From Lentzea nigeriaca (GTDB lineage: Bacteria; Actinomycetota; Actinomycetes; Mycobacteriales; Pseudonocardiaceae): DNA of 64,000 nucleotides. The position numbers and the translations under genes are program-made. The notes beneath the pieces are model-generated. The model saw only the letters and a list, made by a program, of their open reading frames with translations, made no database searches and was not told the DNA's origin. Location: positions 124,001-188,000 of the forward strand of contig NZ_JAFBCX010000012.1 in assembly GCF_016907955.1 (NCBI RefSeq). Reading direction: 5' to 3'. Below, one piece after another: positions 8,976 through 16,518 of this stretch (position 1 is the stretch's first letter; every line of letters starts with the position of its first letter).

Positions 8976-9542
8976 GCGGCCGACGCTAAGGCCTGCTTAC
9001 GGCCTGGGCAACAGGTGTGCAGCAGGTCTGGTGCTCAGCGTCAGAACACGTCACTGCGGGTTGACCGACCTGGGCGTCGTGACCGGAACGTGTCCATTGT
9101 TCGGCCAGGCGGAGAGGTTGCGAATTCCGCAACCCGGTGCGGATACCGGTTCGGCGCATGGAGACAACGAGGCTGAGGAGTGGCTCGGAAAGCACCTGCG
9201 AATCGACCTGAACGGAATCCGGGGAAGCTCGGAAAATTCGGTCTCGTCGGCGAGCGCTTCACCCTGGAGAGTGATTTCGTTGGGCAGGTCGGACCACGGC
9301 GATGGACCTGTCGGCGGAGTGGCGCGACCAACGAGGGTCCCGCTCCGACCTGCTGGGACGGTCTGGGCCCACCCCAGTCTCCAATGGCGGAAAAGGGGGC
9401 CGTGTTAGCGCGGAGTAACGGGTTTTGTTTCGGGAAGGTTCACCACTACCGGAATGGGCCGGGGTGATTGAAGGGCCAACCATGTTCACGGAGTGGCCCC
9501 TTGTGCCACGATGTGCGCGACCGCACGACCTGGGGGTAGGAG
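8976..9542. other. gene-free region, 567 bases
   Basis: No open frame here shows the strong third-position GC bias of the neighbours. The candidate at 9180-9467 has mixed codon use. It must hold the promoters of the minus-strand ThDP gene and of the plus-strand gene at 9543. The clearest structure is a 7-base inverted repeat at 9116-9134 around AATTC. Weak complementary arms (GGGCCA and TGGCCC) occur around 9473-9505. I see no terminator or RNA gene. Confidence 0.6.
9116..9134. promoter_or_regulatory. inverted repeat GGTTGCG-AATTC-CGCAACC
   Basis: Perfect 7-base arms around a 5-base centre, about 140 bases upstream of the ThDP enzyme start. It has the size of a dimeric regulator's operator. 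No adjacent regulator gene points to its binder. Confidence 0.4.
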
Positions 9543-9899
9543 ATGCTGTACTTCGGTGGGCTGTTCGGAGTGGTGACGTTGCTGCTGACGATCTTCGCTG
9601 TCGTGGATGTCATCACGACCGACGAAGGTTCGGTGCGCAATCTGCCGAAGATGCTCTGGCTTCTCCTGGTCCTGCTGTTCCCGTTGGTGGGTTCGATCGC
9701 GTGGCTCGTGGCGGGTCGTCCGGTGGTGGGGACCGGACGTGCGCGGCTCGGGGCGTACGAGCGCGATGCCGCCGACTTTCCCGAGTACAACCGGCCGGGG
9801 CGGTTCGCGGCCACCAATCCTGACGACGACGAGGAGTTCCTGCGCCGCTGCCGTGAGCGCGCGGAGGAACAACGACGCAAGGGACGCGAGAACCAGTGA
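9543..9899 (+). CDS. PLDc_N-type small membrane protein
   Basis: 118-residue protein with two N-terminal transmembrane helices (about residues 4-21 and 35-57) joined by a short loop. This matches the phospholipase D nuclease N-terminal (PLDc_N) membrane module, which occurs alone in many actinobacteria. The rest is a charged cytoplasmic tail ending in an Arg/Glu/Lys-rich helix (RRCRERAEEQRRKGREN). It overlaps the lipoprotein gene by four bases (GTGA), so the pair is probably co-translated. No enzyme domain is attached and the function is unknown. Confidence 0.75.
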   Translation: MLYFGGLFGVVTLLLTIFAVVDVITTDEGSVRNLPKMLWLLLVLLFPLVGSIAWLVAGRPVVGTGRARLGAYERDAADFPEYNRPGRFAATNPDDDEEFLRRCRERAEEQRRKGRENQ

Positions 9900-10498
9900 G
9901 GAAAGTCCTGCTGTTCTTAGTTGTTCTGCTCGCCGGTTGCGGAGGCAATGCGCAGATGGCGGCCCCACAGACAGCACCGCAAACGTCCACATCGGACAAG
10001 CTGGCGCCGGGCGAGTTCCAGGCGCGCTGGTGGACGTGGGCTTCCCAGCCCGTCAACAGCAACCCCGTGTCCGACACCTCCGGCCGGTTCTGCATGCGCG
10101 ACCAGCCCGTCGAGGTCTGGCTGCTCGCAGGGTCGCTCGGCGAGGGACCGGTCGAGCGGCAGTGCCGGGTCCCGGCCTCCAAGCCGTTGCTCGCTCCGGC
10201 CGTGAACCTCGCGAGCGACGTGGCCGAGTGCGAGAGATTCATGAAGGGCGCCCAGGGCGAGGTGCTCCTGGACGGCTCCACGCAGGCGTTGACGAGGGTG
10301 TCCGCGACGCCCTTCACCTACGAGGCGCGTGCGGGCAACCCGTTCGGTGCCCAGGCGGGCAGGGTCAACTCGGTCGGCTGCGGCCTGTACGCGTGGATCA
10401 ACCCGCCCGCGTCCGGTGAGTACGAGCTGGTCATCCGCGGTTCGGCGGGCGGCAAAGAGGTCGACGTCAAGTACAAGCTGATCGTGGGTGCGGACTAG
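9896..10498 (+). CDS. lipoprotein of unknown function
   Basis: 200-residue exported protein. The N-terminus is a short lipoprotein signal ending in the lipobox LLAGC (lipidated Cys about residue 15). A Thr/Ser-rich linker and a compact soluble domain with four further cysteines follow. The mature protein should be anchored to the outer face of the membrane. It starts inside the stop of the PLDc_N gene (GTGA overlap). I do not recognise the soluble domain. Confidence 0.75.
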   Translation: MRKVLLFLVVLLAGCGGNAQMAAPQTAPQTSTSDKLAPGEFQARWWTWASQPVNSNPVSDTSGRFCMRDQPVEVWLLAGSLGEGPVERQCRVPASKPLLAPAVNLASDVAECERFMKGAQGEVLLDGSTQALTRVSATPFTYEARAGNPFGAQAGRVNSVGCGLYAWINPPASGEYELVIRGSAGGKEVDVKYKLIVGAD

Positions 10499-10984
10499 TA
10501 GAGCGTCGCGGCTTGGTTGTGCTCCGTTGAGTCGGGCAGGAGGCGGTCTGGTGCTCGTCTCCGAAAGCCCGGATGGTCGCGCTCTCATGCACGTCGCTGC
10601 CGAGTTGGCGGTAGAGAAATGCTGACGCAAACGTTTGCTGATCACCCCAACTGCTGCCCACCGTGCAGTTGGCAGCCATGAGAGCGCGATCTTCATGATC
10701 GAAGCGCGGCTGCCTGCCGGCATCACTCTCACTGCCACATCCCAAGAGATAGCTGCGACTCGCTACTAGGGCCAGCCGCTTGGGGAAAAACGCTGTGCTG
10801 GTCCGGTAACGTGGTCGTCGGCGTCCGAGCAGACGTGAGGCTGGAGCCGCTCCCCGGCAGTGAGCGGCGAACTCCGCCGCAGTGTTCAGCAACTCCTGCT
10901 CACCGAAGCGAACCGACCACGTAGACGCGTGACACATGCGTCCTTGTCGTGCCGAGCCGGGCGGCGGAAACGAGGACTGCTGTC
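10499..10984. other. gene-free region with nested inverted repeats, 486 bases
   Basis: No convincing gene. A minus-strand open frame of 156 codons (10467-10937) has no recognisable domain and ordinary codons throughout, and overlaps the lipoprotein gene; it may be a decayed gene or chance. The region contains a cluster of inverted repeats between 10577 and 10689, listed separately. The upstream signals of the gene at 10985 must also lie here. Confidence 0.6.
10577..10689. repeat. nested inverted-repeat cluster
   Basis: Outer arms TCGCGCTCTCATG (10577-10589) and CATGAGAGCGCGA (10677-10689) are perfectly complementary over 13 bases. Just inside them GCTGCC and GGCAGC can also pair. Within the loop lie a perfect 12-base palindrome GCAAACGTTTGC (10627-10638) and an 8-base-arm hairpin CCAACTGC...GCAGTTGG (10647-10672). 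Together they could fold as one branched RNA, or represent a small mobile-element remnant. Confidence 0.6.
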
Positions 10985-11803
10985 ATGGCACGTCTGTCCA
11001 TCACGGACCAGCTCGCCGATCTGCGGCGCGCCTACACGGGCGAGAACCTGTCCCAGGCGGTGCCCGCCGTGCGCGACGGGGAGCTGCTGCCCGACGCGAC
11101 CACCGAGGCGCAACGGCAGCTGGAGGCCAAGGTGCTGCTGGCGGGCTGCACCGCGGCCAGCACGCTCCAGTTGATGCCGCCGGCGAGCATCATCCGGCCC
11201 GCTCACGCGTTCCGGACAGTGGAGCCGGGGGAGATCCCGAGGCTGCACCTCGGTGACCGGGCGCTGGGGCCGTTGCTGTTCGAGCTGCTGCCGCGGACCG
11301 AGGCCGGTTACGGCATGGGTGTCGCGGGTCTGACGCACCGGCAGTACCGGCGTTCGGCCGAGCTGGCGACTCCGGACGCGGCGGTGGTGCTCGCCGGTGT
11401 GGACGAAGGGGCTTGGGACCTGGGCATGCGGTACGTGCGCTGGATGCACGAGTTCCGCGGGGTCGAGTACGTCGACGGCGGTGGCACTGATGAAGCCGTT
11501 GCCGAAGCGGCCACTGGGAGCGCTCTCCTGCGCCGGGTACACCTATGGCATGACGCGAGCTGGTTGCGAGCACTTCCCATGGGCGCGGGGTGGTTCGTCG
11601 AGTGGCCGGGCGGACCGGCCGAGGACGAGATCAGGGCGAAGCTCGCCCACCCGCAGTTCGGCACCACCCTCGACATCACGCTGCGTCGCACCGAACCGCC
11701 CGCTCGGGACGTCGACGAGGCCATGCGGACCTATCCGTGGCCTGAGGAGTTCGTGTCTGCCGTCACGGCTGGTGAGCCTGATCAGGGGCCTGCACGCCGG
11801 TAG
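10985..11803 (+). CDS. conserved-looking protein of unknown function
   Basis: 272-residue soluble protein from ATG 10985 (MARLSITDQ); the frame is open further upstream to 10949. There is no signal peptide or membrane helix and I recognise no family. The composition is ordinary, with an acidic N-terminal helical region and a C-terminal part rich in Trp (WFVEWPGG) and Arg. Codon use is typical of the chromosome, so the gene is real. It ends 42 bases before pdtaR on the same strand and could share its transcript. Confidence 0.65.
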   Translation: MARLSITDQLADLRRAYTGENLSQAVPAVRDGELLPDATTEAQRQLEAKVLLAGCTAASTLQLMPPASIIRPAHAFRTVEPGEIPRLHLGDRALGPLLFELLPRTEAGYGMGVAGLTHRQYRRSAELATPDAAVVLAGVDEGAWDLGMRYVRWMHEFRGVEYVDGGGTDEAVAEAATGSALLRRVHLWHDASWLRALPMGAGWFVEWPGGPAEDEIRAKLAHPQFGTTLDITLRRTEPPARDVDEAMRTYPWPEEFVSAVTAGEPDQGPARR

Positions 11804-11845
11804 ACTGCGCTTTCGCCCGCAGGAACGATCGTCAGGAGGACCCCG

Positions 11846-12457
11846 GTGACCCAGCAGGCTGCCGAGGCCCAGTCCGAAGCCACGCGCAAGGCTCCTCGCG
11901 TACTGGTCGCCGAGGACGAGGCGTTGATCCGTCTCGACCTCGTCGAGATGCTGCGCGAAGAGGGCTACGAGGTGGCGGGTGAGGCCGCAGATGGTGAAGA
12001 GGCCATCAAACTCGCGACCGAGCTCAACCCCGACCTGGTGATCCTGGACGTCAAGATGCCCAAGGTCGACGGGATCGAGGCGGCTCAGCACATCGCGGGC
12101 AACCGGATCGCGCCGGTCGTGATCCTCACCGCGTTCAGCCAGCGAGACCTGGTCGAACGGGCGAGGGACGCAGGTGCGATGGCCTACCTGGTCAAGCCGT
12201 TCGCGAAGCGGGACCTGGTTCCCGCGATCGAGCTCGCGATGAGCCGGTTCAGCGAGCTCGCGGCCCTAGAGCAGGAGGTCGCCGGGCTGACCGAGCGCCT
12301 CGAGACCCGCAAGGTCGTGGAACGGGCCAAGGGCATTCTCATGACCAAGCAGGGTCTGAGCGAGCCGGAGGCGTTCAGGTGGGTGCAGCGCACCGCCATG
12401 GACCGCCGCACGACGATGAAGGCCGTCGCAGAGGCCGTCATCGAGAACTTCGGCTGA
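11846..12457 (+). CDS. pdtaR: PdtaR-type response regulator with ANTAR output domain
   Basis: 203-residue regulator. The receiver domain (about residues 17-130) has the acidic pocket EDE, phospho-acceptor Asp68 in LVILDVKMP, Thr in ILTAF and Lys in YLVKPF. The C-terminal three-helix ANTAR domain (about 135-195; AKGILMTKQGLSEPEAFRWVQRTAMD) binds paired RNA hairpins and prevents transcription termination. Length and sequence match M. tuberculosis PdtaR (Rv1626), the partner of the sensor kinase PdtaS, which is not in this window. The GTG start has a clear AGGAGG site. The 3' end overlaps the convergent exported-protein gene by 20 bases. Confidence 0.92.
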   Translation: MTQQAAEAQSEATRKAPRVLVAEDEALIRLDLVEMLREEGYEVAGEAADGEEAIKLATELNPDLVILDVKMPKVDGIEAAQHIAGNRIAPVVILTAFSQRDLVERARDAGAMAYLVKPFAKRDLVPAIELAMSRFSELAALEQEVAGLTERLETRKVVERAKGILMTKQGLSEPEAFRWVQRTAMDRRTTMKAVAEAVIENFG

Positions 12458-14075
12458 GTTCGAGCCACACGGAGTCCGTCTGCGCGTCCGGGTTCTCGGG
12501 CCGCAGGCGGACTTCGACGCTGTGGTTGCCCTTCAGCGAGAGCTGGAGCTCGTGCCTGCCCCCGATCCCGCCGGGCATCGGCACGGTCGCGACGTGGCCG
12601 CTGTCGAGGTACACCTCGAAACCTGCTATCGGCGCAACCGATCGCGCGGTCGCGGCGTCCAGCGTCACCACCAGCGTCGCCTCGGTCGGGGTCACAGCGA
12701 CGAACTCGGCGGTCATCACGGGCAGGACCGGCGCCGGTTCGTCGGGCATGTCCGGCAGCTTCTCCTCCGACTCGCCCGGCACCTCCAGGTAGCTCTCCAG
12801 CACCTGGGCCTGCGACGCGCCGGGCATCCGCAGCACGAACGGCGTCAGCGAGTCGGGGCCGGACCGGTCCAGCAACGACGCGGGCAGGTCGCCGGCGACG
12901 GTCAGCTCGTTGTCCTGCGCTCCCGACCAGCCGCTCACCACCGGCCGCAACGGCACCCGCTCCGAACCGAGCTGGGCGACCAAGCCGTTCACGTCGCCGC
13001 CGTCGCCCAATCGCACCGTGGCCCGCAATCGGGCTGATGCGGCTCCACGCAACGGAGCGCGCGCCACGCCAATGCCCGGCGCCTCCTCATCGGGTTCCAG
13101 CACGCGCAACGTCCCCGCTACCAGCGGTGTCTCGGTCACACCGGTCGGCGGCGGCAGAGACGCGCTCATGCCGACCATGTCGAGTTCCACCCGTCCGGGA
13201 TAACTGGGCGGAGGTGTGAGTCCGATCAGCACGCTCGCCTCGCGCCACTGCGGCACGGCAGGTGAGGTCGCGATTTGCGTGCCGTCCTGCAACACGCGCA
13301 CACCCGATCGTGTCAGCACCACTTCGAATCGATGCAGAACGCCCGCGCCGCGGGTGCCAGGTGAGACGGAGTCGTCCACCACCACTCGAATCGCATCAGC
13401 GGGAGGAATGGGCCCGACCCGGTCGGGAGTTCCCGGCACCAGATCCAGCACGAGCTTTCCGCGTGGCCCCGCGGCGTCCGTCACCACGGCCACCCGGCCG
13501 AGCTCGTCCGACTCGGTCAGCTGCAGCAGCGGCCGTGCGCGCAACACGGCCGTGTCGTTCCCGCACGGCATGTCGATCACGAGCCGGCCACTGGATCCGG
13601 AGCCGGGGTTCACACATCCGGGGCGCCCACTCAGGTGATACCGCCGGTTCAGGAACGTGTCGTCGAATTCGTCCATCCACCCGACGAAAGCTCTGCGCCA
13701 CGTGTCGTCACCAGGGCGTTCCTCGGCCCGGGCCGGCAGCGAGCGCTGGCCGAACGCGTCCACGGCCCGCACGTCGGCACGTCCGGACCCGCTGATCTCG
13801 GGCGATGCCACAAGCCTGCCGAACACCTCGTACCCGGACGCGCCGTCCACTGGCACCCATTGGAGTCTGCCGTCACTGCTCCAGACGGAGGACGGCGGAA
13901 GAGGTGCCGCCGGTTGAGCCGGTAACTTGACGGAATCCGCCGCGTAACGTGTCAGTCGAACTACCTCTGAGCTGGGCTTCTTGGCAGCGTCATCGGTCTG
14001 GCGCAGTGCCAGGACCGCTGCGACGAGCACGGCGGCCATACCTACCGAAGCGATCACCCGATGACGCGGAGTCAT
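12438..14075 (-). CDS. exported or membrane-anchored protein of unknown function
   Basis: 545-residue protein with one N-terminal hydrophobic helix (about residues 8-25: IASVGMAAVLVAAVLAL) without a clear cleavage site, so signal anchor or signal peptide. A fibronectin-III-like strand pattern follows (LQWVPVDGASGYEVFGR, ~70-87). The rest is beta-rich, with a lectin/laminin-G-like look, and a second similar unit lies near the C-terminus (VAPIAGFEVYLDSG). No catalytic motif is recognised. It is convergent with pdtaR (20-base overlap) and divergent from the liv operon. Confidence 0.65.
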   Translation of the reverse strand: MTPRHRVIASVGMAAVLVAAVLALRQTDDAAKKPSSEVVRLTRYAADSVKLPAQPAAPLPPSSVWSSDGRLQWVPVDGASGYEVFGRLVASPEISGSGRADVRAVDAFGQRSLPARAEERPGDDTWRRAFVGWMDEFDDTFLNRRYHLSGRPGCVNPGSGSSGRLVIDMPCGNDTAVLRARPLLQLTESDELGRVAVVTDAAGPRGKLVLDLVPGTPDRVGPIPPADAIRVVVDDSVSPGTRGAGVLHRFEVVLTRSGVRVLQDGTQIATSPAVPQWREASVLIGLTPPPSYPGRVELDMVGMSASLPPPTGVTETPLVAGTLRVLEPDEEAPGIGVARAPLRGAASARLRATVRLGDGGDVNGLVAQLGSERVPLRPVVSGWSGAQDNELTVAGDLPASLLDRSGPDSLTPFVLRMPGASQAQVLESYLEVPGESEEKLPDMPDEPAPVLPVMTAEFVAVTPTEATLVVTLDAATARSVAPIAGFEVYLDSGHVATVPMPGGIGGRHELQLSLKGNHSVEVRLRPENPDAQTDSVWLELSRSSR

Positions 14076-14144
14076 ACGTCCACGCTATGACAGGCGTCCA
14101 AAGAGTGAACGAAGGTTACGGTATGTAAGATCCCTTAAGGAAAA

Positions 14145-14166
14145 CATAACGCCGCGTTGCGTTATG
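14145..14166 (+). promoter_or_regulatory. inverted repeat / hairpin 1 in liv upstream region
   Basis: CATAACGC and GCGTTATG are perfectly complementary over 8 bases around the six-base centre CGCGTT. It is either a regulator operator near the liv promoter or a six-base-loop hairpin in the leader RNA. A possible -10 (TAAGAT, 14126-14131) lies upstream. Confidence 0.5.
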
Positions 14167-14186
14167 GTCACGAGCCCATTGGCGTT

Positions 14187-14208
14187 GATGACTGCGGTCA
14201 CAGTCATC
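14187..14208 (+). promoter_or_regulatory. inverted repeat / hairpin 2 in liv leader
   Basis: GATGACTG and CAGTCATC are perfectly complementary around the six-base centre CGGTCA. The flanking GGC (14181-14183) and GCC (14209-14211) can extend the stem across a bulge. It lies 20 bases after hairpin 1. Confidence 0.5.
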
Positions 14209-14241
14209 GCCTAGGTTCCGGCCATCCCTCAGGAGAGGGTC

Positions 14242-14286
14242 ATGGAGCGGTGCGCGGAGAACTCGCGTCGCCGGGAGCAGGGATAG
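14242..14286 (+). CDS. 14-codon leader ORF upstream of the liv operon
   Basis: ATG 14242 is preceded by AGGAGAGGGTC, a strong ribosome binding site six to eleven bases away. The frame encodes MERCAENSRRREQG and ends in TAG at 14284-14286. The stop touches the AGAGGAGGG site of the binding-protein gene, so translation of the leader could couple to or obstruct it. The peptide has no run of Leu, Ile or Val, so it is not a classical branched-chain attenuator; it does have an early Cys and three consecutive Arg codons. Existence as a translated ORF is inferred from the ribosome binding site. Confidence 0.5.
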   Translation: MERCAENSRRREQG

Positions 14287-14300
14287 AGGAGGGACATCAC

Positions 14301-15527
14301 GTGCGTAAGCACTCTGTGAAGTCCGCAGCGATTGTCGGCGCAGCGCTGCTTGTTCTTGCAGCCTGTGGCTCGAACAAGAATGAGTCGAGCGGCAACAACG
14401 GGGGCAGCTGCGACACGTCGAAGGGCACTCTGACCGTCGGTGTTGTCGCCCCGCTGTCCGGGAACCTGTCCGCTCTCGGCATCGGCATCAAGCAGTCCGC
14501 CGAGCTCGCGGTGGACGAGGCGAACAAGAAGTGCACGGTCAAGGGCTACAAGCTGACCGTGTCCGCTCAGGACGACGAGGCCAACCCCGCCAAGGGTGCC
14601 CAGGCCGCCACCAAGCTGTCGACCGACCCGAACGTCATCGGCGTCGTCGGCACGTTGAACTCGTCGGTTGCCCAGACGGTCCAGCCGATCCTGCGGGACA
14701 AGAAGATCCCCCAGGTGTCGCCTGCCAACACGAACCCGACGCTGACCAGGGGCAACGACTTCCTCACCGCCCCGAAGCGCCAGTTCGACAACTACTTCCG
14801 CGTCTGCACCACCGACGACCTGCAGGGCCCGTACGCGGCCAACTACCTCGTCGAGAAGGCCGGCAAGAAGAAGATCGCCATCATCACCGACGGCAAGACC
14901 TACGGTGAGGGCCTCGCCGCCGAGCTGTCGAAGCAGGTCGCCAAGAAGGGCGGCACGATCGTCGGCTCCGAGAAGGTCGGCGAGAAGGACACCGACTTCT
15001 CCGGTGTCATCTCCAAGATCAAGGCGCTGGCCCCGGAGGCCGTCTACTACGGCGGTGAGTACCCGGTCGCCGGCCCGCTGTCGAAGCAGATGGCGAGCGC
15101 GGGCCTGAACGTTCCGCTGATGGGCGGCGACGGCATCTTCGACGGCAAGTTCATCGAGCTCGGCGGCAAGGAAGGCGACCTCGCCACCTCCGTCGGTGCC
15201 CCGACCGAGTCCCTGGCCACCGCCAAGGCCTTCGTCGACGCGTACAAGGCGAAGTTCGGCAAGGAGGACTACGCCGCGTACGGTGCGTTCTCCTACGACG
15301 CCGCCAACGCGATCATCGGTGCGCTGGCCGCCACCCTCAACGGTGGTGACTGGGCCGAGGGCAAGCGAGAGGACATGCTGACCAACGTCGGCAAGTACAG
15401 CGGCTCCGGCGCCACGGGTGAGGTCAAGTTCGACCAGTACGGCGACAGCACGAACAAGGTGCTGACCGTCTACCAGGTCACCTCTGGCAAGTGGAAGGAC
15501 GTTCAGACCGGCACGTTCTCCGGCTGA
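14301..15527 (+). CDS. branched-chain amino acid ABC transporter, substrate-binding lipoprotein
   Basis: 408-residue LivJ-type binding protein that captures branched-chain (or related) amino acids outside the membrane and delivers them to the LivHM permeases encoded next. The GTG start at 14301 follows AGAGGAGGG; a longer frame from 14157 would lose the signal sequence. The lipoprotein signal ends in LVLAAC. The body shows the LivJ fold pattern (LTVGVVAPLSGNLSALG, then KIAIITDGKTYGEGL). It is the first gene of livJ-H-M-G-F and is separated from livH by a 76-base gap holding a strong hairpin, suggesting more binding protein than permease is made. Confidence 0.92.
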   Translation: MRKHSVKSAAIVGAALLVLAACGSNKNESSGNNGGSCDTSKGTLTVGVVAPLSGNLSALGIGIKQSAELAVDEANKKCTVKGYKLTVSAQDDEANPAKGAQAATKLSTDPNVIGVVGTLNSSVAQTVQPILRDKKIPQVSPANTNPTLTRGNDFLTAPKRQFDNYFRVCTTDDLQGPYAANYLVEKAGKKKIAIITDGKTYGEGLAAELSKQVAKKGGTIVGSEKVGEKDTDFSGVISKIKALAPEAVYYGGEYPVAGPLSKQMASAGLNVPLMGGDGIFDGKFIELGGKEGDLATSVGAPTESLATAKAFVDAYKAKFGKEDYAAYGAFSYDAANAIIGALAATLNGGDWAEGKREDMLTNVGKYSGSGATGEVKFDQYGDSTNKVLTVYQVTSGKWKDVQTGTFSG

Positions 15528-15552
15528 CGACTACTGATAACTGATTGAAGCT

Positions 15553-15589
15553 ACGGCGGGGGCGGGCGTTGTTTGCTCGCCCCCGCCGT
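15553..15589 (+). terminator. intra-operon hairpin between binding protein and livH
   Basis: The 12-base arms ACGGCGGGGGCG (15553-15564) and CGCCCCCGCCGT (15578-15589) are perfectly complementary. No T-run follows. The position suggests a partial terminator or a 3' stabiliser of the binding-protein mRNA rather than a full stop. Confidence 0.75.
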
Positions 15590-15603
15590 CTACGGAGGTA
15601 GTC

Positions 15604-16518
15604 GTGTCAGTCCTGCTTCAACAGCTGGCCAACGGGGTCGTGCAGGGTGCGTTGATCGCCCTGATCGCCCTCGGGTACACGATGGTGTACGGCATCATCC
15701 AGCTGATCAACTTCGCCCATGGCGAGGTCTTCATGGTGTCCTCGTACGGAGGACTCGCCACGTTCACGCTTCTTCCTGACGACCTCAAGAAGTCGCCTGC
15801 CGTGGCCCTGCCGCTCATGTTCCTCGGCGGCATCGTCATCGCGGTCATCGTCGCGGTGATCATGGAACGGTTCGCCTACCGGCCGCTGCGCAACGCGCCC
15901 CGGCTCGCGCCGCTCATCACGGCGCTCGGCGTGTCCGTGTTCCTGCAGGAAGCCGTGCGCGTGTGGTACCCGAACGCCACGTCGAACCTGCCGTATCCGA
16001 AGGTCTTCCCCGAAGGCAGCCTGTCGCTCGGACCGATCAACGTCCCGTGGACCGGCGTCCTGCTCGTGGTGCTCTCGGTCGGTCTGTCGGTCATCCTGCA
16101 GACCTACATCAACCAGTCTCGGATGGGCCGGGCGATGCGCGCGACCGCGCAGGACCCGGACACCGCGAAGCTGATGGGTGTGAACCCGGACCGCGTGATC
16201 GTGCTGACGTTCATCATCGGTGCCGCGCTCGCCGGCGTGGCGGGCGTCATGTTCGGCGGGTACCTGAACAACATCAACATCGACATGGGCTTCCAGAACG
16301 GCATCTTCGCCTTCACGGCGGCCGTCCTGGGTGGCGTCGGCAGCATCCGCGGTGCGGTCATCGGCGCGTTCATCATCGGTCTGATCAAGACCCTGGCCGG
16401 TCAGTACATGCCGGGCGGCACCCAGTACGACTACGTGTGGATCTTCGTCGTACTGATCCTCGTGCTCGTCTTCCGCCCGCAGGGTCTGTTCGGTGAGCCG
16501 GAAAGGGTGCGCGCATGA
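15604..16518 (+). CDS. livH: branched-chain amino acid ABC transporter permease LivH
   Basis: 304-residue inner-membrane permease with about eight hydrophobic helices, the usual LivH length. Family features are the N-terminal LQQLANGVVQGALIALIALG, the LINFAHGEVFM loop, and ALAGVAGVMFGGYLN in the cytoplasmic EAA-like region. The GTG start at 15604 follows TACGGAGGTAG. Its stop overlaps the start of livM by four bases (ATGA). It pairs with LivM to form the channel driven by LivG and LivF. Confidence 0.92.
   Translation: MSVLLQQLANGVVQGALIALIALGYTMVYGIIQLINFAHGEVFMVSSYGGLATFTLLPDDLKKSPAVALPLMFLGGIVIAVIVAVIMERFAYRPLRNAPRLAPLITALGVSVFLQEAVRVWYPNATSNLPYPKVFPEGSLSLGPINVPWTGVLLVVLSVGLSVILQTYINQSRMGRAMRATAQDPDTAKLMGVNPDRVIVLTFIIGAALAGVAGVMFGGYLNNINIDMGFQNGIFAFTAAVLGGVGSIRGAVIGAFIIGLIKTLAGQYMPGGTQYDYVWIFVVLILVLVFRPQGLFGEPERVRA

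Noticed and set aside
9180..9467. Possible 95-codon gene in the 8976-9542 gap
   Set aside because: Third-position GC is mixed, there is no domain and no good ribosome site.
10467..10937. Possible 156-codon minus-strand gene or transposase relic
   Set aside because: It has no recognisable transposase or other motif, and it overlaps the lipoprotein gene end. Kept only as a comment on the gap.
14110..14170. GlnR-type box before the liv operon
   Set aside because: GTTAC and GTCAC occur, but the 11-base phasing with GAAAC-like half-sites is not met.
14145..14208. Canonical ANTAR target RNA
   Set aside because: Loop identities do not match A1/G4 in both loops and the linker is longer than usual, so it is reported only as a geometric resemblance.
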